DNA of 64,000 nucleotides from Hordeum vulgare subsp. vulgare (GCF_904849725.1 NC_058522.1:228879084-228943083), one strand, 5' to 3'; shown: positions 10,901-22,530, counted from the first letter of the stretch. Notes: generated by a model not told the origin, from the letters alone. A program made the numbers and translations.

Positions 10901-11643
10901 CGAGCTGGTTGCAGCCGGGAGTGAGGAGCTGGAGGTGGCGGTCATTGGCTTCATGACTGGCTTCGGTACTGGTGTTTCTTGAGGCTTTGGTGGCGGTGCT
11001 GAGGGTTTTGGAGCTGAGGGTTTTGTGACTGATGCCTGAGAAGACTTCTCTTGAGGCTTTGGAGCCCTTGGCTTTGATGGAGCAGACTGCGGTTGAGGAA
11101 TTGCTGAACCAGAGGTCTCAGCGGCAGAGGAAGTAGCTGCAGCTGAGGATTCATTGAATTTCCTCACTGCAGCATCTGCCTGCTTCTTGAGCTTAGCCAG
11201 ATGCTTTTCCTTCTCATCTGGATAGTCATCAAGGGTCTTGAGGCTTCAGGGATGTGCTACTTGATGGCCTCAAGTGGGGCACGTTTGCCAGGGGGCTTCA
11301 CAACGAATTTCTTCCCATATTCGGCAGTCACAAACCTGTATTCTTTCCATTCCTTCGCCCATCGGCGTTCTATCTTCTGCAGCCAGATCTTTCTCTTGGT
11401 CATTGTCTCATTTTTATCAGGTGTGCAATAGTCCAAGTAAATATCCTCAGGGATATCCGCAGCTGTCTTTTGCTCAAGTTTCTTTCCTCCCTTCTGTTTT
11501 CTGTCATCCTCCATTTTCTTCAGCTGAGGATTTTGCTGATGAGATTGAACTCTTGAGGATTCTGATGAGACTTGAAGATTTTCTTCAAGAAACGCTGCAA
11601 ATGAGTTAACGTGATGAGAACCGAGAGATTCATCAGCTGACAT
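7979..11643 (-). pseudogene. Sirevirus third ORF (region often called env-like), broken
   Basis: The minus strand reads from an ATG at 11643 (MSADESLGSHH) to a stop at 7979, about 1200 codons in all. The N-terminal part is charged (WLQKIERRWAKEWKEYRF). The middle is Pro/Ala/Ser/Glu-rich low complexity with PQPDAQPE repeats. The C-terminal third is folded-looking (KIYAPWIMRFVRTRT, GYMPPIRVNKKTFEP, GSRPLDGQFREPE). I see no clear signal peptide or membrane anchor, so an envelope role is not supported by this copy. Breaks: stop near 11257, frame change near 11230, stops near 10664, 10176, 9297, 9109 and 8752. Sireviruses carry an extra ORF here; its function is unknown. Confidence 0.7.
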
Positions 11644-11959
11644 GTGTGTACGTGTGAACAGAGTGTTGTTGCGAGGAATTTGGAGAGGTCATATGCGTTC
11701 TCAGATTTGAAGAAAATGAAAAAGTTTGACAGTTGAGGAATTTAACCAGTGGTTGAGGAATTTGCCTAAGCATACTGTTCTTGGGTTCCAGAGTTGTACA
11801 ATTCCAAAAATTCGCACAATTGAGGAATCTCGTGAAAATCTTAGATGCTTAGTGAAGTTTCATCAATGGTGTGGTGATAGGCAGTGTTTGAGGAATCAAG
11901 TGCCTATCGATTCTTGAGGAAAAACAGATTTCACATAGGAGATGTAAAATAGTAGATCT
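11644..11959 (-). other. Non-coding leader between GC-rich promoter-like block and third ORF
   Basis: AT-rich sequence rich in TGAGGAATTT-like words. It would be either 5' leader or intron of a transcript starting near 12240 on the minus strand. No ORF that I would defend. Confidence 0.4.
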
Positions 11960-12360
11960 AACTTGCGGTAAAAATGGGATTTTATTTACCCTGGAAGGAG
12001 CGCACGAAGAACACAGAAAGGTGTGTAGAGAAGCTCTTCGGTCGCGTGTCCAATGCACCCTAACCCGGCGACAGAGGACGTCTACGGCGGCGGCGGACGA
12101 AGATGGTCCGACTCTGGCATGGTTCCGACGATGGAGAAGTCGAGGCAGTGAAGCTCTTACTCACCGGCGACGAAACTTCCAGTGGTGGCGCTAGGGTTCA
12201 ATGCTTTTTCTGTAGCAAGAGAGCGATGGGGAAAGAAGAGTTTGTCGAGAGGGATAGGGACATATTTATAGCCAGACAGTTACTGTTGGCGCGAAGATTC
12301 CGGACCAAACATCCCCTCCCTCTACGTCTCCGCAGGACACGTGTAGTTCCCGAGCAAGGC
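11960..12360 (-). promoter_or_regulatory. Candidate internal promoter and leader for the Sirevirus third ORF
   Basis: This ~400-base block is clearly more GC-rich than its surroundings. On the minus strand it shows an ACACGTGT (CACGTG box) at about 12337-12344, then GGCTATAAATATG (TATA) at about 12261-12273. Next come a CT-rich leader, a CGCCGGTGAGTAAG splice-donor-like site (12156-12170), a (CCG)n run near 12086-12096 and a second donor-like CCAGGGTAAATAA near 11990. This looks like a grass gene promoter and 5' UTR, placed just ahead of the third ORF start at 11643. Either the element has a second promoter or it captured a host gene 5' end. Not demonstrated. Confidence 0.5.
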
Positions 12361-12992
12361 GGTGGAGATAGTGGAGATCGTGGTTATCCGATTGTGGGTA
12401 GTGGGGTTCAGTTACTGTGCGTTAAAGAAACATTTTTTTATTCTTTGAGGATTTTAGTTACAAAATCATCAGCTGACAAGGACGCAGTGAGGATTTTGAA
12501 CAAAGGTTCAAGTAGAGCGCATATGAAGAACTGAATAGACTGGATGAGTATAGCATAGAGGGAATGTAGGGTCCGATCACATTCACTTAGCAGAAATATC
12601 AACTTGAAGAAATAGCTATAAGTGAATGTTGTTGAGGACTTGAAATCACAGTCTATCTAGTCAAATGAAAGTCATCAAGTGTTTTGAAGATTTTGTGAAA
12701 AATCGTCACAATGAAGAACAACTGTTTTGAAGAAAAACACATTTTGAGGAAATGGAACATTTGAAGAAAATCAACTTGAGGAATTTCACATTGGGCGGTG
12801 GCGTGACCCACCATATAAGAATGTTGATTACAGACGCTGCGTACAATTGTCGTAGGGCCCAGAGAATCAATTTCTTCGTTGATTTCTTCACATTCAGAGT
12901 GACATTCTTCATCAGTTGAAGAAAAGCGACTCATCATGTGTTACACATCTAAGTCATCAATTTTGCATAAGTGTTAGGATGTGTGTATGTTT
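12361..12992. other. Spacer after the Sirevirus pol
   Basis: Over 600 bases between the pol stop and the promoter-like block. It is dense in GAGGAA and GAAGAA words and has no ORF of note on the minus strand. Confidence 0.4.
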
Positions 12993-13652
12993 TTACAAAA
13001 CATTTGAAGATTCTAAGATATTTAGCTCACACCGCAACTTGCAAAACCTTTTCTCATCCAAGGGCTTAGTGAAGATATATGCGAGTTGATCATCAGTCTT
13101 CACATGGTCGATGAGGATATTGCCCTTGAGGACATGGTCCCGAAGAAAATGATGACGAATCTGGATGTGCTTGGTCTTAGAGTGCTGTACTGGGTTGTAT
13201 GCAATCTTGATTGCACTCTCATTGTCGGAGTAGAGAGCCACATTCTTCATGTTGATGCCGTAGTCCTTGAGGGTTTGCTTCATCCATAGTAATTGAGCAG
13301 AGCATGAACCAGCAGCAATGTACTCAGCTTCGGCAGTGGAGAGTGATACGCAATTCTGCTTCTTTGATGACCAGCAAACTAGTGATCTTCCGAGGAAATG
13401 GCATGTGCCAGAAGTTGACTTGCGATCCAGACGGTCACCAACATAGTCAGAATTAGAGTACCCTACCACATGAAGATTTGAGCCCTTGGGATACCATAAT
13501 CCTAGTGTTGGTGTGTGAGCTAAGTATCGAAGAATATGCTTCACAGCCTTATGGTGTGATTCCTTCGGTTTTGCTTTAAAACGTGCGCACATGCAAACAC
13601 TAAGCATTATATCTGGCCTAGATGCACATAGATACAATAAAGAGCCAATCAT
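12993..13652 (-). pseudogene. pol: RNase H end of the Sirevirus pol
   Basis: A 219-codon open piece carries the Copia connection and RNase H: MIGSLLYLCASRPDI, GYSNSDYVGDRLDRKSTSG, SLSTAEAEYIAAGS, a DNESAIKIAYNPVQHS block, then HIQIRHHFLRDHV and the IFTKPLDEKRF end. These are the standard Copia RNase H landmarks in order. A TAG stop at 13665-13667 separates it from RT in an otherwise continuing frame. The change looks like CAG to TAG. Confidence 0.9.
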
Positions 13653-14567
13653 AGAGCGATATACCTACAGGTCGAAATCTTTACCATTTTCATCAGTGTC
13701 GAGGTGGTCGTTGGTAGGCATTCGAGTCTTGGCACCTTTGCATTCATGCATGTCGAATTTCCTCAAAACATCCTTGAGGTATTTCTCCTGTGATATGAAG
13801 ATTCCATTGCTTTGTTGACGAATTTGAAGACCTAAGAAGAATTTCAGCTCCCCCATCATGGACATCTGTTATTCTTCACTCATCATGTAAGCAAATTCAT
13901 CACTGTATCGTTTATCAGTACAGCCAAATATGATATCATCGACATATATTTGACACACAAATAGCTCATTATCATAGGATTTGGTGAAAAGAGTGGGATC
14001 GAGTGAACCAGGTTTGAAGCCATTCTTCATGAGGAATTCCTTCAATGTATCATACCATGCCCGAGGGACTTGCTTGAGACCATAATGATCCTTTTTGAGT
14101 CTGAAGACTTTGTCTGGATTCTTTGGATCCTCAAAACCTGGGGGCTGAGCAACATATACTTCTTCCTCAAGCTTACCATTGAGGAATGCACTTTTCACAT
14201 CCATTTGATATAAGATGATGTTATGATGATTAGCATAAGCAAGTAGTATTCGAATAGCTTCAAGTCTAGCAACAGGTGCAAAAGTGTCATCGAGATATAT
14301 TCCTTCAACCTGGGTGTAGCCTTGGGCTACAAGTCGTGCCTTGTTCCTCACCACTTCACCGTCCTCATCTTGCTTGTTTCGGAAAATCCACTTGGTGCCA
14401 ATGATGTTGTGCTTGCGAGGATCTGGTCGTTTGACGAGCTCCCATACGTCATTCAGCTTGAATTGAAGAAGTTCGTCTTGCATAGCTTGGATCCACTCCG
14501 GTTCCAGAAAAGCATCAGCAACTTTTGAGGGTTCTGTGATGGATACAAAGGAAAAAAATGCCCACAA
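13653..14567 (-). pseudogene. pol: Reverse transcriptase of the Sirevirus pol
   Basis: The minus strand shows the Copia RT series: [42 protein letters not shown] with the first catalytic Asp, and [11 protein letters not shown] with the YVDD active site. It is interrupted by an in-frame TAA at 13869-13871 just after the YVDD block, and by TAG at 13665. At the N-terminal side the frame slips near 14550, next to a run of seven A on the plus strand. Few changes separate this from an intact reading frame, in keeping with a fairly young insertion. Confidence 0.9.
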
Positions 14568-16178
14568 AAGTTAACTAAGTGTGAAGCTTTTGAGCGAGTG
14601 AAAGGACCTGGCGCATTGATGTCGTTGAGGATTTTGTCAAGTTCTACTTCATTTGCAATCCTCGGATGAGCTGGTTGAGGATTTCGTCTGGGCTGAGGAA
14701 GTGGTTCAAGTGCAATTTCCTGAGGAGCATCTTCTTGATTTTCATCAGTGATGGGAATCGTTTCTTCACCAATTTCCTCAGTGGGGACAATGTCTTCAGT
14801 AGGTTTGAGCTTTATTACTTCCTCACGAGACAGCTTATCTGGATCAGAAGGCAATTGCTCTCTTTGCGAGACATTAGTTTCATCGAACCGCACATCTACA
14901 GTCTCAAAAACTTTGTTGTGATAGTTGTTGAAGACTCTGTAAGTGCGCGAGTCCTTTCCATAACCGAGCATAAAACCTTCATGTGCCTTAGGTGCAAATT
15001 TTGAGCTATGGTGAGGATCTCTAATCCAACATTTTGCACCGAAGACTTTGAAATAACTTACATTGGGTTTCTTGTCAGTGAGGAGTTCATATGAGGTTTT
15101 CTTGAGGAATTTGTGAAGATATACCCTGTTGATGATATGGCATGCAGTGTTGATTTCTTCAGGCCAAAAGCGACGAGGAGTCTGAGATTCTTCAAGCATA
15201 GTTCTTGCCATTTCTACCAGAGTCCTGTTCCTCCTTTCAACGACACCATTCTGTTGAGGAGTATAAGGAGCAGATAATTCGTGAGTAATACCAAGTTCAT
15301 CAAGATAATCATCAAGAGCAGTGTTTTTGAACTCGGTTCCATTATCACTCCTGATATGTTTGATCTTGATGCGAAAGTTCGTCGAGGCCCTTGAAGAAAA
15401 TCGTTTGAAGATTTCCCGCACTTCAGTTTTATACACTATGATATGCACCCATGTATATCTGGAATAATCATCAACTATGACGAAGCCATATAAAGATGTT
15501 GCATTGGTTAGTGTGGCATAGTGAGTAGGTCCAAATAGATCCATATGAAGCAATTCGAATGGATGTGTAGTGGTCATGATAGTCTTCGAGGGATGCTTGG
15601 ATCTGGTCATTTTCCCAGATTCACAAGCACCGCAGAGATGATCCTTGAGGAATATGACTGATTCGATGCCGATGACATGCTTCTTCTTCGCGAGCGTGTG
15701 CAAATTTCTCATGCCTGCATGACCTAGTCTTCGGTGCCACAAGCATCCTTCTGAGGTTTTTGCTAGTAAGCAAGTGGCTGGTTGAGGACCTGTAGAGAAA
15801 TCAACAATGTACAAATCCCCTCTTCTTACACCTTCGAAGATTTTGGATCTGTCAGATTCCATGATGACTACACATCTATATCTACCAAAGATAACAATCA
15901 TATCAAGATCACAAAGCATCGAGACTGACGTGAGGTTAAAACCAAGGGATTCAACAAGCATCACTTTGTCCATATGCCTATCCTTGGAAAGAGCCACTTT
16001 GCCAAGTCCCAATACCTTGCTTTTACCTTTGTCAGCATATGTGATTTGCTTCAGATGTGATCGAGTTAGTGGCATATTCATCAGTAAGCTTTTATCACCA
16101 GTCATGTGATGTGTGCAGCCACTATCAAGAACCCACTCAGTATTCTTGGGTTTGTCATCCTGCAGATGAATTAGTACA
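14568..16178 (-). pseudogene. pol: Protease and integrase of the Sirevirus pol
   Basis: The frame begins upstream of the first ATG (16105), because the protease active site reads EWVLDSGCTHHM with the DSG at about 16115-16130. Then come the GAG-pre-integrase zinc region (HRRLGHAGM, CGACESGK), and the integrase core with Asp in HMDLFGPT, Asp in HIRSDNGTEF and Glu in NGVVERRNRTL: all three catalytic residues are present. The C-terminal part has KVFGAKCW and an acidic, Pro-rich linker. The frame is open for about 550 codons to near 14550, where it shifts before RT. Confidence 0.9.
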
Positions 16179-16382
16179 GCTTACCATCTCCTATGCTTCA
16201 GATTTGAAGAATATGATATCAATTTCATCAGATAAGAATTTCATCACAACAGAAATATAAGGACGTGTGAAATATTTCTATTTCATCAATCATAAGCTTG
16301 CGTCCTATCAAGCATTTCCTCAGGTCTCCAGCAAATTCTTCAGATGATGATTTTCATCTAGATACCTGACCTGCAGAAGTGA

Positions 16383-18947
16383 TTAGTTTGATTTCTTCAC
16401 CACCCACATCTGAAGGGGTGGCAAAGCATTCATCATCCTGCGCGCACCATATGAGAAAGGTGGCATTGAAGCTAATGCACTTATCTTAACAGTACAGGGG
16501 TTAAAGTACTCATATGAATATGCAGAGAACTGGTTTGAGGATTTATGAACATAATGATTTGAAGAGTAGCGCTCATATTCATATTCCTTGTACTTTCCCT
16601 GCATGTTAGACGCATTAGCACGGGTACGAGCATAATTTTGACCAGTTGAGGATTTTATCCTCTTGAAGACTTAGGTCCTCCTGAGGAATTTGATCTGGGG
16701 TTCAGATTCTTCAGTGGTGGTGTCATGAGGATATTCACCTGAAGATTTTCAAGACAGCTTTTGGAAACCCAGATTTTCCTCAAGGGAGGGCCATTTCTGC
16801 AGTTAGTTCCAACATATCGAGCAAATACTTCACCAGATTGATTTTTGAACAGTTTATAGTTGGAGTCAAATGACTCATCTGAGGAATAGGATAATTCACA
16901 TGAAAAGCCAGTTAGATTAGATGGATCAAAAGGAGGCCCAGTAGCAGCAACCCATGACGTTTTGGGATACTGCTCAGGTTTCCAATAAGATACATCAGCA
17001 TTTAATTTCCTCACAAAGGCAATTCCTTCTTTCCTCGGGTTCCTGTTCAAGATCTGCTTTTTGAGCACATCACAAAGGGTTTGATGTCCTTTGAGGCTTT
17101 TGTATATGCCTGTCACATACAATTCCTTCAACCCTGCATTTTCATCAGTAACATTTGTGTTTTCCTCAAGTGAGGAAATAGACACAATAGGTGAAGTTGA
17201 AGAATTTGTAGCAATAGTAGCATTTGATGATTCTGGTGAGGAATTAGCAGTTTCGCGTTCAGTGCATTTAAGACATGGAGGAATGAATTCAACTTGACCA
17301 GAGTTGATCTGTTGAGCTAGTAATGAATCATTTTCCATACGAAGATCATCATGAGACATCCTCAGCTTCTCAAGATCAAGCTTCCTTTGAAAGAATTCAT
17401 AGGGAAGCTTCTCATGATCAGTGAGGACTGCATCATAACGATCCTGAAGATTATCAAATCTAGACTGAGGACTTTTCACATCTTCAGTGAGGATTTGGGT
17501 ACGGTTCATTTTATCATTCAACAGATCATCACTTTTAGCTAGCAGTTTCTGAACAGTGAGGATTTGGGTAAGGTTCATTTCGAGGGCAGTTTGTTGTTTA
17601 GTGGCAATGATAGCAAGTTTACTGTAACTGGGTTTTTTATAATCATCAGGTTCACGGTCACTTGAATCAGAGGAGGAGGCATTATTTGGTACCTTTGAAC
17701 CTTTTGCCATGAAGCAATAGGTTGGAGCGAAGTCATCAGCATAGTCATCAGTGTGGATGGTGCAATCATTTTCTTCAAGATTGAATATTGACATGCTGAC
17801 GAAAGTGGTTGCCAGTGCAAGACTAGACTGTCCGGATTCTGAGTCTTCATCAGAACCCTCTTCTTCATCACCTTCCTGTGATTCTACCTTTGAGTCCATT
17901 TCCTTGCCAATAAGTGCCCGAGCTTTTCTGAAACTAGTCTTCTTGTACGATGAGGGCTTTGAAGATGAGGATTTTGAAGATTTCTTCTTCTTCTTCGAGT
18001 CATCAGAACTGTCATCCTTGTATTTCTTCTTCTTTGATTCCTTTCCCCAACGGGGACAATCAGGAATGTAATGACCTGATTTCTTGCACTTGTGGCAGGT
18101 TCGTTTTTTGTAGTCCTGAGATAAAGATTCTGATTTCCTCATGTCTCTTCTTAAAGATTTACCGAACTGGCCACGTCGTGTAAATCTCTAGAATTTCCTC
18201 ACGAGCATTGCAAGCTCCTGTCCAAATTCTTCAGGGTCACCAATGTTGTCATCTGTGTCTTCTTCTTCAGATGAGGAAATTGCTCTAGCCTTCAGTGCAC
18301 GTGGTCTGGAATAGCTTGATCCATATAGATCTTTCTTTTCTTCTAGCTGGAATTCATGAGTATTTAGCCTTTCGAGTATATCAGCTGGATCAAGCATCTT
18401 GTAGTCTGGTCTTTCTTGAATCATCAGAACTAAAGTATCAAATGAAGAATCCAAAGATCTCAGCAGTTTCTTCACAACTTCGTGATCAGTGATGTCTCGA
18501 GCCCAGTGCTTGCAGTTCATTTGATATGTCAGTGAGGCGATCAAAGGTCTCTTGGCAGCTTTCAATGTCATGTCTCTTGAAGCGATTGAAGAGATTGCGA
18601 AGCATATCAACACGAGAGTCACGCTGGGTTGATACTCCTTCATTTACTTTACGCAGTCTCTCCCAGATCAGTGTTGTAGAGCACAAAGCACTTACTCTTC
18701 CAAACTGGCCTGGGCTCAAATGACCACAGATGATATTCTTCGCTTGAGAATCGAGTTGCTTGAATTTCTTCACATCAGCAGCAGAGACACTAGCAGAGAT
18801 GATGGGGACGACATGTTCCACAATATACCAGAGATCATTATCAATAGCTTGTAGATCCATTTGCATTTTGTTCTTCCAGAAGGGAAAGTTCTTTCCTTCT
18901 AAGGTAGGACATGCTGCAGTCACCTTAAACATGCCTGCAGTCGACAT
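16383..18947 (-). pseudogene. gag: gag of the Sirevirus
   Basis: The start is the ATG at 18947 (MSTAGMFKVTAACP). The capsid-like part reads YPFW-type FPFWKNKMQMDL, then WERLRKVNEG, and passes through a frame change near 18500. A zinc knuckle CHKCKKSGHYIPDC (CX2CX4HX4C) is at about 18085-18045, followed by a Lys/Ser-rich run, a coiled-coil-like middle and a long C-terminal part. Breaks: TAG at 18188-18190 (CAG to TAG likely), a stop near 16655, then a last piece ending MWVVKKSN near 16383. Gag coats the element RNA in virus-like particles. The unusually long C-terminal extension is typical of Sireviruses. Confidence 0.85.
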
Positions 18948-19000
18948 AACTAAAACTCCAGGTGGTTAAACCAAAATCACACAGAACAATGGAGTACCTT

Positions 19001-19012
19001 GCTCTGATACCA
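19001..19012 (-). promoter_or_regulatory. Primer binding site of the Sirevirus (initiator tRNA-Met)
   Basis: The minus strand reads TGGTATCAGAGC two bases after the 5' LTR end. This matches the 3' end of plant initiator tRNA-Met, the usual Copia primer. Confidence 0.93.
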
Positions 19013-19014
19013 GT

Positions 19015-20430
19015 TGAAAGTGAGTTATATCGACTAGAGGGGGGTGACTAGGAGATTTTTAGAATTTCATCACTGAGGAAATTCCTTTTGAGGAAACTCC
19101 TCACTGATGACTAACTTATAGCGGAAACAGTAAAGGATCAGAAGTGCAAAGTTTCACAACAGCAGTTTTTCGGAGTGAGGAATGTGAAAACAGATTGCAC
19201 TGTGAGCAGGCACGTAGAATACAGATGAGGATTAAATGACGTGAAGAATTTGGGGTTGAGGAAATTCAGAGAAAGTCTTCAGCAAATTCTTCAAATAGTA
19301 GCAGTGAAAGTCATCAACATATAATACGAGGAAAGTAAGGAGTTGAGGAATTAGAACCCGTTTCACAGTGAAGATAGTCGTTGATGACCCAGTTCAAACT
19401 GCTGTGACAGTCGTACATCTGGTTTGGAGCGGCTTGGTATTGAAACCGAAGGACGCACAGTCCCGGGACACACAGTCCCTACCGTTTTCTCCTTGGACTA
19501 AGAACACATAGTCCTCGCCCAACACTCGTGGTAAGTCTTTAGGGCAGACTTCCAAACCCTCACAAACTTGGTCACCCGGCGATCCACAATTGACTGCTGG
19601 AAAGCTCTAGATCGTGACGCCTAACCGTCTGGAGGATGCACAGTCCTCAAAGGTAAAAGTCTTCAGTCCCACACATGAACAACTTCTTCAGTGATGTTCA
19701 ATCACTAGGTTTGGTTTGTGATTTTGGTGTATGGGGGTATTTTCCTCACTGATGAATTACTCTCGAAGACTCTAAGGAATTGGGTTGCTCTTATGACAAG
19801 TGTCAGTTTCTAATAGAGGAGCCAACCAACTAATGGTTCTGCGGGGTGGCTATTTATAGCTTGGGAGCATCCCGACATGATTTGACACTAATGCCCTTAA
19901 ATAATATGACCGTTGGAGTGGATAAGACCAATGAGTTGGCGTAGCTATCGAAACGGTCGGAACCCTCAACTGTGAGAGTCCTCATGTCACTCGTATTCCT
20001 CACTTGAGGCTTTTGGTCGGATTAGGATTGGGTTGAGCATCATGAGGAAATTCGTTCCAAAGTGTAACTCCGACCCCCTTTAACAGTACAGTGTTCCTAT
20101 TACTCAAATGCGAAGAAAATAAAACAGAAGGAGTAAATCTTCATGCTTCAAAGTCTTCAAAATGATTTTCTTCATGACACACCGAATTCCTCGATTTCAG
20201 TATCTTCATGAGGAATATCAATTTCATCGCAGATTCCTCGCGATTCATTTCTTCAGCTTTAGACCAATTTCTTGAACTGAAGATATATATTTTTAGGGGT
20301 CGATATTCTTCAAATATATCAAACTCCTCAATGACTTATAGATCCTGTGTACACTCATGAACACATTACATACTTAACCTATAAGTCTTCAAACCACCAA
20401 AATCACTAAGGGGCACTAGATGCACTTACA
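19015..20430 (-). repeat. 5' LTR of the Sirevirus
   Basis: 1416 bases, TGAAAGTGAG to GCACTTACA, paired with 6047-7454. A minus-strand TATA box lies near 19852-19861. Compared by eye it differs from the other LTR by roughly one base in twenty, plus a few short indels, including about 17 bases (AATAGAGGAGCCAACCA-like) near 19812-19830. Confidence 0.95.
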
Positions 20431-20435
20431 ATGCT
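20431..20435. repeat. Target site duplication ATGCT (right) of the Sirevirus
   Basis: Exact copy of 6042-6046. Removing the element and one copy rejoins the gag of element A. Confidence 0.95.
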
Positions 20436-21865
20436 GCTGGAGGACAGCTGATTGAGCCATGCCCTCGTAGACCCCTCCAACATGAGAGGCAGATGTTTCA
20501 TAGCAACATAATCATAGTCGCCGCCGATCTAGACGGCCACACAGTAGTCTTCCAGCCAGGTCTCTCGCTTTGACTCGTCATTGCACTTTCCGATCCCCTT
20601 GGCAAACCGGTAGTTGGAGGGGATTTCTACCTCTCGGATGTGTCGGCCAAAGCACTCGAGGCCAGACACTTCCTCGCCAGCTAGCGATTGATGAACCACA
20701 TGTTGCGTGATTATAGGTCGAACTCGGGGGCCCGATAGAAATCTCCCTCATTACCTCGGCACCAATCGGGGCTTGGCCTGAGGTCATGAGGACGGCGACC
20801 GAGAGAGCCACTTCCCTGAGGAGGTGATCTGCTTCGATCTCGGTGACCTTGCCTCCGGTCTTCATGCGGGCCTCTCGGAAGAGAAGGAGACCTTTGGCGT
20901 CGTGTTTGCATGTGCGGGCTATGATCCGACTGCATGGTGTCCGCCTAGGTGGACTTACACTGAATGCGATGTCGCGACTGCGACACTACGGAATTCTACT
21001 GCATGGTAGTCTTCAACAGAGCCTCGATCTATCGAATGCATTCCCCGGCCGCGCTGTCACTCGGTTGAATTGGATCAGCGATCTGAGTGGCTACAGCCAG
21101 GTTCAATAAAGGTGTCTGCATTACCTCGATGTGATGCTGGTGGTCTTTCAGAAACAACTGAATGGGACTGCGGCTGGAGGTCGTCTGGTCCCTCACGGCC
21201 CGAGCATCGAGCGACCGCTCGAGTCGCTCGAGTCACTCGCGCTCGGCTAGATTGGCGAGACGCGCGTTCTCCAACACGATCTCCTCCGGGGTGTTCCCGG
21301 TGATGGGGGTGCAAGGATCTTGATCGCTCCTCAGCCTCGGTTCCTCTTGCTGCTTCTCGGTGAGCGGCTACAAAACATGGTGGATTTCGTCGCCGTAGCG
21401 ACACCCTCTGTCGTCACGCACGGCAGAATTCTCCACGGCGAAACCTATGTTGCCTCCCTTGTTGGTGTCGGCCATCAAGATCTCGGTGACATCCCTATTG
21501 CTTTCGTAGTTGGAGTAGCCGAGGGACTCCTCGCTTGATGACGGGAAGATTTTCACAATGGGCTCATCAGAGGTGAGCATGGCCACCTGCCCGGAAATGG
21601 CTTGATTGGGCATGGCATCCATGATGCACCACTGCATCCGCGAGCGCCCGGTGTGCTTGCGGCAAACAGTAGTGGGGCGCGGGGGTGACAAGTGATACAA
21701 CACCGACAACTGCCGGATGAGGACTCCATGCCCAACTTCACTGAAATGTGACGTACCTTGTGCAGGGAGTGTGTCGGTGTCCAGTAGCACATCCTGCAGG
21801 CATGCCGAGTCATCGACGATGAAGATGAGGGAACCGAAGAGGATCTCTCCACCGAGTGTCATCAT
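20436..21865 (-). pseudogene. gag: 5' half of gag of element A
   Basis: The minus strand starts at the ATG at 21865 (MMTLGGEILFGS). A 165-codon frame then runs to 21368, including a TNKGGNIGFAVENS stretch. Beyond that, the frame is broken by several stops, with readable pieces such as PEEIVLENARLANLA near 21270. It follows the 5' LTR and primer site by about 70 bases, as gag should. I recognise it by position and by the Tat context more than by motif. Its 3' part lies at 5201-6041. Confidence 0.55.
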
Positions 21866-21919
21866 GTTGATGAAAAATGCGATAAACCTCCAACTGCACT
21901 GGATTTTCTAGATGCGCAA

Positions 21920-21936
21920 CCCCACTGTGGGCGCCA
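21920..21936 (-). promoter_or_regulatory. Primer binding site of element A
   Basis: The minus strand reads TGGCGCCCACAGTGGGG, two bases from the LTR end. TGGCGCC at the start is common to Gypsy primer sites in grasses. Confidence 0.85.
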
Positions 21937-21938
21937 AC

Positions 21939-22530
21939 TGTTGTGGAAATGACTCTGACAATAGTACCTAGGGGTATGAACAAAGGAATGAAGTCTAACT
22001 AGGCGCAGTGGATACACTCGGATGTATGAGTTTAGGACCCACTCGGGAGTGGTAACCGCCCTTGTCTCGAGCCGTGAGGCTGATGTTTTCTTATGGGGTA
22101 TGAAAGATTACAAGGTGATGAACTTTTGAGCTGGACCCGGGAGTGGCTTATATAGTGCATCCCACGACCGGTCGAGCTTCATTACAAGGTGAGTTAATGC
22201 TGATAAATAGGGAAGTTACTAGAAACGGCAGCTATAACTCTTGCCGTTACTAGTAACGTCGTATCCACTACACTTCATGTGATGTATTAAGTCCTTAGCC
22301 GTTGCAGCCTCTTCGTTGCCTTCACCTTGCTGTGGTCTGACTGCTAGGATGCATCCAACTGACAGAAGGTGATCCGAGTGACTCGGGGCAGGCCGAGTGA
22401 TGGTACGACGTACCGAGTGACGTCGAGACTACACCGGTGACCTTAAGGACACTGATGTCCGTAAGGGGTCCTAAGTGGGCCTATGGAAGCAGGTCCGTAG
22501 GCCTACCCCTAATGTACAGCCCCATCAACA
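21939..22530 (-). repeat. 5' LTR of element A
   Basis: 592 bases with ends TGTTGTGG and CATCAACA (inverted TGTTG/CAACA). It is flanked inside by the primer site and outside by GGCAA (22531-22535), a possible target duplication whose partner is outside the window. A minus-strand TATA box TATATAAG is near 22149-22156. Confidence 0.85.
22149..22156 (-). promoter_or_regulatory. TATA box in the element A LTR
   Basis: The minus strand reads CACTATATAAGCCAC in the LTR, oriented toward gag. Confidence 0.65.

Larger units (their letters stand above)
6047..20430 (-). mobile_element. Sirevirus (Copia superfamily, Maximus-like), near complete, 14.4 kb
   Basis: Two ~1.41 kb LTRs flank the order gag, protease, integrase, RT, RNase H, then a third ORF, all on the minus strand. 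Integrase before RT marks Copia. A third ORF after pol, a long gag with one zinc knuckle, a TGGTATCAGAGC primer site and several polypurine tracts mark Sireviruses. Size and gag end (a MWVVKK-type terminus) suggest the wheat Maximus family. It is inserted in the gag of element A with a perfect ATGCT duplication. LTRs differ by roughly 5% in the parts I compared by eye, so it is among the younger insertions here. Several stops and frameshifts make it non-autonomous now. Confidence 0.93.
1..22530 (-). mobile_element. Element A: Tat-lineage Gypsy LTR retrotransposon, 3' end outside window
   Basis: Read on the minus strand the order is 5' LTR (22530-21939), primer site, gag, protease, RT, RNase H, a second archaeal-type RNase H, integrase, then a tandem-repeat spacer and an ORF on the opposite strand. 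The extra RNase H and the antisense ORF between pol and the 3' LTR are hallmarks of the plant Tat lineage. The 3' LTR is not seen and must lie left of base 1. The body is split between 6046 and 20431 by a Sirevirus. All reading frames are damaged, so the copy is dead. The lineage is well supported by domain order; I cannot give the family name. Confidence 0.85.

Noticed and set aside
12103..12534. 143-codon plus-strand ORF with its own ATG in the Sirevirus spacer
   Set aside because: It runs against the element, overlaps the promoter-like GC island read on the other strand, and shows no domain. GC-rich sequence is open by chance.
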